Shown here one piece after another: positions 57,951 to 64,000 of a stretch of DNA of 64,000 bases. Below the pieces are notes generated by a model. It made no database searches and was not told the DNA's origin. It saw only the letters and a list, made by a program, of their open reading frames with translations. A program made the position numbers and the translations under genes. Within the stretch, counting starts at the first letter, position 1. Each line of letters starts with the position of its first letter. The stretch is from positions 4,874,850 through 4,938,849 of the forward strand of contig BSYO01000030.1 of the NCBI GenBank assembly GCA_033239525.1. Reading direction: 5' to 3'. The DNA comes from Nepenthes gracilis. Its lineage: Eukaryota > Streptophyta > Magnoliopsida > Caryophyllales > Nepenthaceae.

Positions 57951-60103
57951 GATAAAGTTCTTATCTTAAAGAACCGAGGATTGTGCTCTTAATAATTTGA
58001 ATTTTAGATTTGATGAACAAAATTTGCTGTAGAATGAACTGTAGAAAATCAGTGATGTTGATAAACGAATGAAGAGGAGAACAGCTATCTCCTGTAGCAA
58101 AACTTCAGCATACGATCAGCAGCACGTGAGAAATGGAGCTGAATATTGATGTACGAGTAAACAGCATCACAGATGAAGAATGCAAAATAGAGAAACTGTA
58201 AAACAGAAATGATAATGAAGCACCATGTAAATTAATCAGTTAATGGAGCTGTTTGTATGTATTGAATAATCAGGAACTTGAGTTTACAATGAGAAGCATT
58301 AACTACTTACATAGCAGTTGTCAAGTAATTACAACCATTATCCAATGTAAGGTAAACTAATTTTAGCCACACATAGAAACACAAATATGTAACAAATTTA
58401 AATTTACATTTTTACAACGAGTCAAAACTATGAAAGTACAAATTGTACTTCTTCTAATAATTGAACCATGTGCTTACTTAATTGTCTAATCAAAATGTTC
58501 TGCTCCACAACATAAAAAATTCACCAAATCAATTGTCGTTGTTCAGCTTTATTTGGATTGATTTTTGTAGGATTATGGGTCACTTCTGTGTAGATTCTAT
58601 ATTCATTTAATGCATTATTTGATGGCATGTATGAGGACGCAAGTCACTGAATTGATTGAGAGAAAATTACAGAGTGGCGCATAACGTGCTTGACTCTCGC
58701 GCAAGAGCGTCGATTCTAGAATGGAGCAGGTCGAGGAGCACTCGAGGGGCGTACGAGCATGATTTCTAGATTGTCTAGCACCTAGTGTATACCTGATGGG
58801 CGCTTGTGTGCTATTTACACAGTGGATCCGAGTGTGATGAGTGCCCGATGGGCGCTTAGGCGCTGTTTCTGATATAAATGCGCTTGACAAGATTTTTGGG
58901 GTTATATTTTGTGATTTCTCTGAAAAAGGGTGCTGACACAATGAAAAAAAGAGGAGAAAATGAGAGAAAAGTGAGAAGAAGAAGATTTGCTCAACCGATT
59001 AAGTTATAATTTGAATTTCATTTTTCACCGACCTTAGGTACGTTATTCTAAAAGATTGATGACGCTTTACCGGTCGTATTTCTTTCTTTTATCTTATATT
59101 CTTTACTGTTCGGGCTTATTTATTACAATAAGTCTTACTTTTATATTTTTGGGGATTTGTGTAGTCGAACTTGTCATATAGTGAATATATTCGGGATGTA
59201 TAATCTCGTAATTTTTCCTTCTCATTTAAAAGAGGGTTTTCCATATAAAACTGCGTGTTCCTTATTATTTGTGATTATTATTGGTTCGTTGTGTAATATC
59301 AATTATTTTCTTATAATTTAAACAAGTGGTCCGATTCCTAATAGATTTGGTGGTAGCTGATAGATATGGTTGCACATCGGTATTTTAGTAACATAACATA
59401 ACAGAAACAAGTCGACAGCGGCTGCTGCTGTGATGTAGAATCAGCGTGATAGTATATGACAGCAGCTGACACATTGAACATTTCTGCTGCTGATGTGTTG
59501 GACTGATGCCAAACTTCAGTTAACTGAAGCACGTGACATGCAACTGCTGTAGATCTGATCATGCACACGTTGCTGAACTGATCTGCAGCTGTAAACTAAT
59601 CTGAAACATGATTTTTGACACAACGCTTTGCTGAAGTGATCTGCTGCTTCTATTTTGCTAAGCTGATGAATCACCTCACCTGTGGCTTTTCTTTTTCACT
59701 AAGCTGATGAATCACCTCACCTGTGGCTTTATACTGATGCAAAGCTGTAGCTGCACTTCAATGGCAGATGATTGATTTTGCTTTGCAGGAAGGCAACCGA
59801 ACTGATATTGGATGATTAGATGATGATATATTTTGACACCACTTTCATAAGAAAACTGGATTGTTTAGAAATGACAAATGTAGATGTAATATCTGGCGAG
59901 AGTTTAAGAATCTACTGTAAATCTGAAACACATGATTTGGGGTGAAAAATTGAACAGCCATCAGCAACTCACAATTTCGACTGCCACTTCAACCATCAAA
60001 ATATGCCACTATTGCAGCTTGCTCGCCAACCTTCTTCACACAAAATATAATATCTCACTTGGACATATTACAGCAATTCATACAGTATCAAACTGGGATT
60101 ATT
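57951..60103. other. Unassigned DNA, possibly a decayed LTR
   Basis: No gene seen. 58860-58960 has GATATAAATGCGC followed by leader-like A/G-rich sequence, like the TATA and R region of an LTR. It might be what is left of the element 3 3' LTR. 59400-59560 is rich in CTGCTG and CAGCTGA words. Confidence 0.4.
59658..59731. repeat. 41-bp tandem duplication
   Basis: CTAAGCTGATGAATCACCTC is repeated at 59658 and 59699, with the following ACCTGTGGCTTT also identical. Confidence 0.88.
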
Positions 60104-60860
60104 TGTTAGAAATCTATCCTATGAAGAAGTTCCGGTCAACGGGCGGTCAACATAGTTGACCGGCTGAAGAATCAAGTTAACCGATTTAGCTGAGGATTCT
60201 CAGGACAATTATGAAGACGGTCAACATGATATTGACCGTTCTAAATAGAATGACGGTCAACATCCGGTCTGTTTGGAAGGACGGTCAACAAGATTGACTG
60301 GCTTATTAAGGCAACACTGAGCACCTGCTATGCCTGAAAGGGAGTAGGTTGACCTGCCTGTTTAGGTAATCTTGGAAACTCAAAGACTGCAGATCTGTTG
60401 CTGCTACTGCTGCTGCAGGCATGCGCCACCTGTTGCTAAGCTGATACATGCTTCTTGGGAACCGTGCACCAACCATGAAGGACGGCGTGCTGCTCCAGCT
60501 GCTGCCAAGTCTTTGTATATTCTTATATATACATATATGTGTGAGTAGGCTGGAAGTGTGTGGTGTAGAGAAGTTGAAAAGAAAAAGAGAGCTGAGCAGA
60601 GTGTGAGTGTGTGGGAGAGTAAGAAGAAAACAGAGGAGAGGAAGAAAGCCCAACTGTGTGTGTGTGTGCATTTCCACCTTACTGTTTTGTAATCTCTATC
60701 TCATACATAGTGCAACTTTTGGACTCAACGTCCCGTGGTTTTTTCCCTTAATTGAGAAGGATTTTTCACGTAAATATCGGTTGTCAATATTCTCGTTTTC
60801 ATTCTTTCTCTTCGATTTCTTTGTGCCTGTGTTGGTAGGCCGCCCCATTTTCGGCCAACA
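60104..60860 (+). repeat. 5' LTR of element 5
   Basis: Starts TGTTAGAAATC and ends TTTTCGGCCAACA, with the primer site right after. The TATA box is TATATATA near 60525. The part before it is packed with TTGAC cores (60135-60298). Confidence 0.82.
60133..60300. promoter_or_regulatory. Cluster of eight W-box cores in the element 5 LTR
   Basis: TTGAC or its complement GTCAA occurs at 60135, 60146, 60156, 60220, 60232, 60256, 60284 and 60294. Most are followed by C, matching the WRKY-binding W-box TTGACC/T. Several form facing pairs (GTCAAC..GTTGAC). All lie upstream of the LTR TATA box. Confidence 0.75.
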
Positions 60861-60862
60861 AG

Positions 60863-60876
60863 TGGTATCAGAGAGA
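60863..60876 (+). promoter_or_regulatory. Primer binding site of element 5
   Basis: TGGTATCAGAGAGAGG two bases after the LTR end, close to the initiator tRNA-Met complement. Confidence 0.85.
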
Positions 60877-60895
60877 GGTTGAGAACTTTGTTATT

Positions 60896-61680
60896 ATGGC
60901 GTCGACATCATTGAAGAATCTGCCGTTTAGCGTTGAGCAATTTAACGGACAGGGTAACTTCATTCTCTAGCAAGAAAGGGTAAAGAACGTTCTCACCAGA
61001 GAAGGGACGATAAAGGCGCTGAAGAAGAAGGATGAGAAGCCTGCGAACTTTGACCGATGATGAATGGCAAGATAAAAGACATCTTGCAAATTGCACCATT
61101 AAGCTCTGTCTGGCGAACAACACTCTCCAGGAAGTGCTTGCCTTGACTGACCGGGTGGAGGTCTGGGAGAAGTTGGAGAGCCGGTATAAATCCAAGTCCT
61201 TAACAACCAGATTTCATATAAAGAAGCAATTCTATGACTTACGGTTGTCGGAAGGAGGAAACTTCGAGAAGCACCTGGACGAATTTAACAGGATATTGAC
61301 GCAGATGTCCTCTCTTGACGAAGAAATCAAGAAGGAGAACAAGGCATTGGTCCTACTGGCCTCCCTGCCGGCCTCTTTTGACCATGTTGATACAACCTTG
61401 TTGTTTGGCAAGGATACATTAAAGTTGGATGAGGTTATTACTTCCCTGCTCATAAACGAGTCAAGAAAATCACAAGGGATCTCGATGACTGAGGTACTTG
61501 TGACTGAATCAATGGGAAGAAGCAGAGGTCGTGGTCAGAAATAATGAGATAAAGCCCGCAGCAAGTCAAGGTCAAGGTATCAAAACCTTGAATGTCACCA
61601 CTGTGGCAAGAAGGGCCACATTAAAAAGTATTGCTTCAAATGGAAGCGGGAAAATGCGGAAAGGAAGAAAGGTGACAGTG
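60896..61680 (+). pseudogene. Element 5 gag with zinc knuckle
   Basis: ATG at 60896 reads MASTSLKNLPFSVEQFNGQG, typical of this copia family, then a TAG at codon 25 (60968) and a frameshift near 61050. 61070-61540 reads CTIKLCLANNTLQEVL, SLTTRFHIKKQFYDLRLSEG and LVLLASLPASFDHVDTTLLF. A knuckle CHHCGKKGHIKKYC lies at about 61594-61636. Confidence 0.88.
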
Positions 61681-61699
61681 GACGGGTAGAGGAAAAGTC

Positions 61700-61990
61700 C
61701 TCCGTCTCAGTAGTTACAACAGGCGGCCTTCTGCTGACAAGTGAAAGAGACGTGGCAAATCTGACGGACGAGGAGTCTGACTGGGTAATCGATTCTAGTG
61801 CCACCTTGCACGTCACGTCCAGAAGGCAGCTGTTCACATCCTACACTCTAGGAGATTTTAGAGTAATAAGGATGGGGAATGAACGAACATCTCCCGTTGT
61901 AGGCAGAGAAGATGTCGTCTTGGTCACAAACAATGGGACGAAGCTGATGTTGAAGAACGTGTGTCATGTCCCTGACATTCGGTAGAATGT
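61700..61990 (+). pseudogene. Element 5 protease
   Basis: 61752-61985 reads ESDWVIDSSATLHVTSRRQL and FRVIRMGNERTSPVVGREDV then KNVCHVPDIR. The active site is DSS instead of the family's DSG, a change expected to impair it. A TAG follows PDIR at 61983. Confidence 0.85.
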
Positions 61991-61999
61991 CATCTTAGC

Positions 62000-62770
62000 T
62001 GGTCGCCTGGATGATGAAGGTTATTGCAGTACCTTCTGTGAAGGCGAGTGGAAGCTAACAAGAGGGTCTCTTGTTGTAGCAAGAGAAAAGAAGGCCTCAG
62101 GCCTATATGTGATGTAGGCCTGTGCAGTGGCAGGAGATGTGAATGCCACAACCAGTACTGGGACGATGGACCTATGGCACAGAAGGCTAGGCCACATGAG
62201 TAATGAAGGGCTGTCCTACTTGAGTAGGAAAGGCCTGATTACTGGAACAAAGAAGAAAGAGTCAAAGATGTGTCCTCATTGCTTAGCCAGCAAGCAAAGG
62301 AGAGTCTCATTTCGTGGAGACTCGTCCGGTCCAAAGGCGGAGCTCCTAGAACTAGTTCACACAGACGTGTGTGGGCCATTCAGAGAAAAGTCTTTTGGTG
62401 GAGCCCAATATTTTATTTCTTTCATTGACGACTGTTTAAGAAGGCTGTGGGTCTACCCACTCAAGACCAAGGATCAGGTTCCTGGTATTTTTGAGCAGTT
62501 CCATGCTCTTGTGGAGCGTCAGACGGGAAAGAAGCTGAAGGCTGTCCGTAGTGATAACGGCGGCGAATACTTGAGGTCTTTTGATGCCTACTACCGATCA
62601 CATGGTATTAGGCACCAAAGGACACCACCAAAGACTCCACAATTGAATAGAGTGACAGAACGGATGAATCGTACGCTCTTAGAGAAAGTACGCTGCATGC
62701 TTTCCAAAGCAAAGCTTCATGCTTCATTCTAGGCAGAAGAACTCTAGACGGCGGCCTACATTATCAACAT
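62000..62770 (+). pseudogene. Element 5 pre-integrase and integrase core
   Basis: 62127-62732 reads TMDLWHRRLGHMSNEGLSYL (His-His of the zinc site) and CPHCLASKQRRVSF (Cys-Cys). ELVHTDVCGPF has the first catalytic Asp, VRSDNGGEYLRSF the second, and VTERMNRTLLEKVR the Glu. It ends in a stop at 62730. Confidence 0.9.
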
Positions 62771-63555
62771 GTCGCCCAATAAACCTCTAATGGGTGAAAT
62801 GATGGAGAAGATATGGACGGGCAAAGAGCCGTCCTATGATCATCTGCGAGTGTTTGGATGCAAAGTATTCGTGCATGTCCCAAGAGACGAAAGGATAAAA
62901 TTGGAGCCAAAGACGATGCATTGCGTCTTTCTGGGTTATGGGAAAGATGAACTGGGCTACCGGTTCTATGATCCAACTACCAGAAAATTTGTCCGATCTA
63001 GGGACGTAACTTTCGTTGAGAATGAGACGATTGAAGACATTGACAGAGATGCCAAGTGTGACGATGTGCAAACGGACCAAGTGAGCACTGAAGCTGTCCG
63101 TCCGGCATCATTGGAAGGAGGGAATCCTGGTCAAGAGACGGTTGAGGAAAATGAAGAGGAGGTAGTGGCTCCGAATGACACCATTGATGGAATCATACCT
63201 CAACCGACAGGGAATGTCCCTGTTAGGCGGTCCTCACGCAACAGACGACCGTCCGTCCTTCTGTCACCAAATGAATACGTCATGCTCACTGATGCCGGAG
63301 AGACCGAGGACTATAAAGAGACAATGAAGGACGACAGCAAAGAGGATTGGCTAGAAGCCATGAAGGAGGAGATGAACTCACTTCTTGAAAATCACACCTT
63401 CGACTTGGTAAAACTTTCTAAGGGGAAGAAGGCCCTCAAGAACAAATGGGTCTATCGCTTGAAGCAGGACGAGAATACCAAGAAGCCTAAATACAAGGCA
63501 CAGTTGGTGGTGAAGAGCTTCAGTCAACAAAAGGGGATTGACTATGCTGGAAAGG
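62769..63555 (+). pseudogene. Element 5 integrase C-terminus and reverse transcriptase start
   Basis: YDHLRVFGCKVFVHVPRDER, CVFLGYGKDELGYRFYDPTT and SRDVTFVENETIEDI are the copia integrase end. VPVRRSSRNRRPS and DWLEAMKEEMNSLLENHTFD, then LKNKWVYRLKQDENT, open the reverse transcriptase. The copia sequence ends after QQKGIDYAG, well before the catalytic YVDD box. Confidence 0.9.
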
Positions 63556-63589
63556 TTATACATCTCACTATTCCGAGGTGTTGGCGGCA

Positions 63590-64000
63590 AGGGTTCTTTC
63601 CCTACGTTGTTAGCATTGCACACCAAGCATTTGTTATAAAGTGGTTATAGAGGATTCCTAACATTCGTATTAGCATATGAGGTAAAGGAGTCCGGAATAT
63701 CCTCGTGGTGTGGGAGTTTGCTAACATATTCTCGAAGGACTTGCTAGAGAGAGATTGACTTCACCATCGAGCTAACTCTAGGGACTGTGTCGATTTCTAA
63801 GGCCTCTTACCGCATGACAGCGGCAAAGCTGAGGGAGTTGAAGACTTAATTGTTGCAACTGCTTAACTTGGGCTTTATTAGACCCAATACTTTGGTTTAG
63901 GAGCCCTGGTCCTATTTGTCAAGAAGGATGACTCTATGGATTATGTATCAACTATCAGGAATTGAACAAAGTAAAAATGGAGAACAAATATCCACTCTCA
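63590..64000 (+). pseudogene. Ty3/gypsy protease-reverse transcriptase fragment at the window edge (element 6)
   Basis: VVWEFANIFSKDLLER, then SISKASYRMTAAKLRELK, LLQLLNLGFIRPN, ALVLFVKKDDS and NKVKMENKYPLS in changing frames. This is the start of a chromovirus-type reverse transcriptase. It runs off the right edge. The point where element 5 stops and this begins is between 63555 and 63600. Confidence 0.78.

Larger units (their letters stand above)
60104..63555 (+). mobile_element. Truncated Ty1/copia element, Tork-like (element 5)
   Basis: A 757-bp 5' LTR, a tRNA-Met-type primer site, gag, protease, integrase and the first part of reverse transcriptase follow in copia order (integrase before reverse transcriptase). 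The polyprotein resembles the TNT1-94 type of plant copia elements. It stops inside reverse transcriptase at about 63555, where unrelated gypsy sequence begins. There is no 3' LTR. Confidence 0.9.

Overview
The window is nuclear DNA of a flowering plant. It has spliced genes with GT-AG introns, AT-rich intergenic DNA, a plant-type mitochondrial import subunit, and a dense pile of plant LTR retrotransposons (Ty3/gypsy Tat and Tekay types, Ty1/copia Tork type). Only two host genes are supported. The first is the 3' half of an ABCC (MRP-type) ABC transporter in eight exons on the + strand (4135-14965). The second is a single-exon TOM9-2/TOM22-like gene on the - strand (28133-28462). Nothing else looks like a functioning cellular gene. 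I cannot name the species.

Layout. 1-702 is part of a Tat-like LTR. 703-4134 is AT-rich DNA with local tandem duplications, probably an ABCC intron. 4135-14965 is the ABCC gene; its sixth-to-last kilobase-scale intron, 6555-13108, is 6.55 kb long and carries a 2.4-kb solo LTR with a 5-bp target duplication plus two LINE-derived fragments. 14966-17656 is AT-rich flank with a decayed 5S rRNA copy. 17657 to about 26.3 kb is a decayed Tat-lineage element with an antisense ORF. 26.3-28.1 kb holds simple repeats and a threefold 205-215-bp tandem repeat. TOM9-2 follows, then AT-rich DNA to 31.15 kb.

31159-41233 is a complete Tekay (chromodomain) element with 2.74-kb LTRs and target duplication GATAC. 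About 42.38-57.95 kb is an older Tekay-type element broken by two later insertions. One is a 3.5-kb solo LTR (42976-46488, target duplication GGAGG) in its gag. The other is a whole Tat-type element (47092-56565) in its protease. 57.95-60.10 kb is unassigned. 60104 to about 63.55 kb is a Ty1/copia element with one LTR, cut off inside reverse transcriptase, and the window ends in another Ty3/gypsy reverse transcriptase fragment.

How it fits together. The ABCC gene reads open across all eight exons despite a large transposon-loaded intron, so it is probably alive, but its first half is not in the window. TOM9-2 sits as a small intact island between retroelements. The retroelements record several rounds of nested insertion. 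Their LTRs and 3' untranslated regions carry unusual amounts of tandem sequence: CTCCG-rich arrays, 25-bp and 45-bp minisatellites, and a W-box cluster. All pol genes are broken by stops and frameshifts. For the young Tekay copy, part of this may be base-calling error rather than decay.
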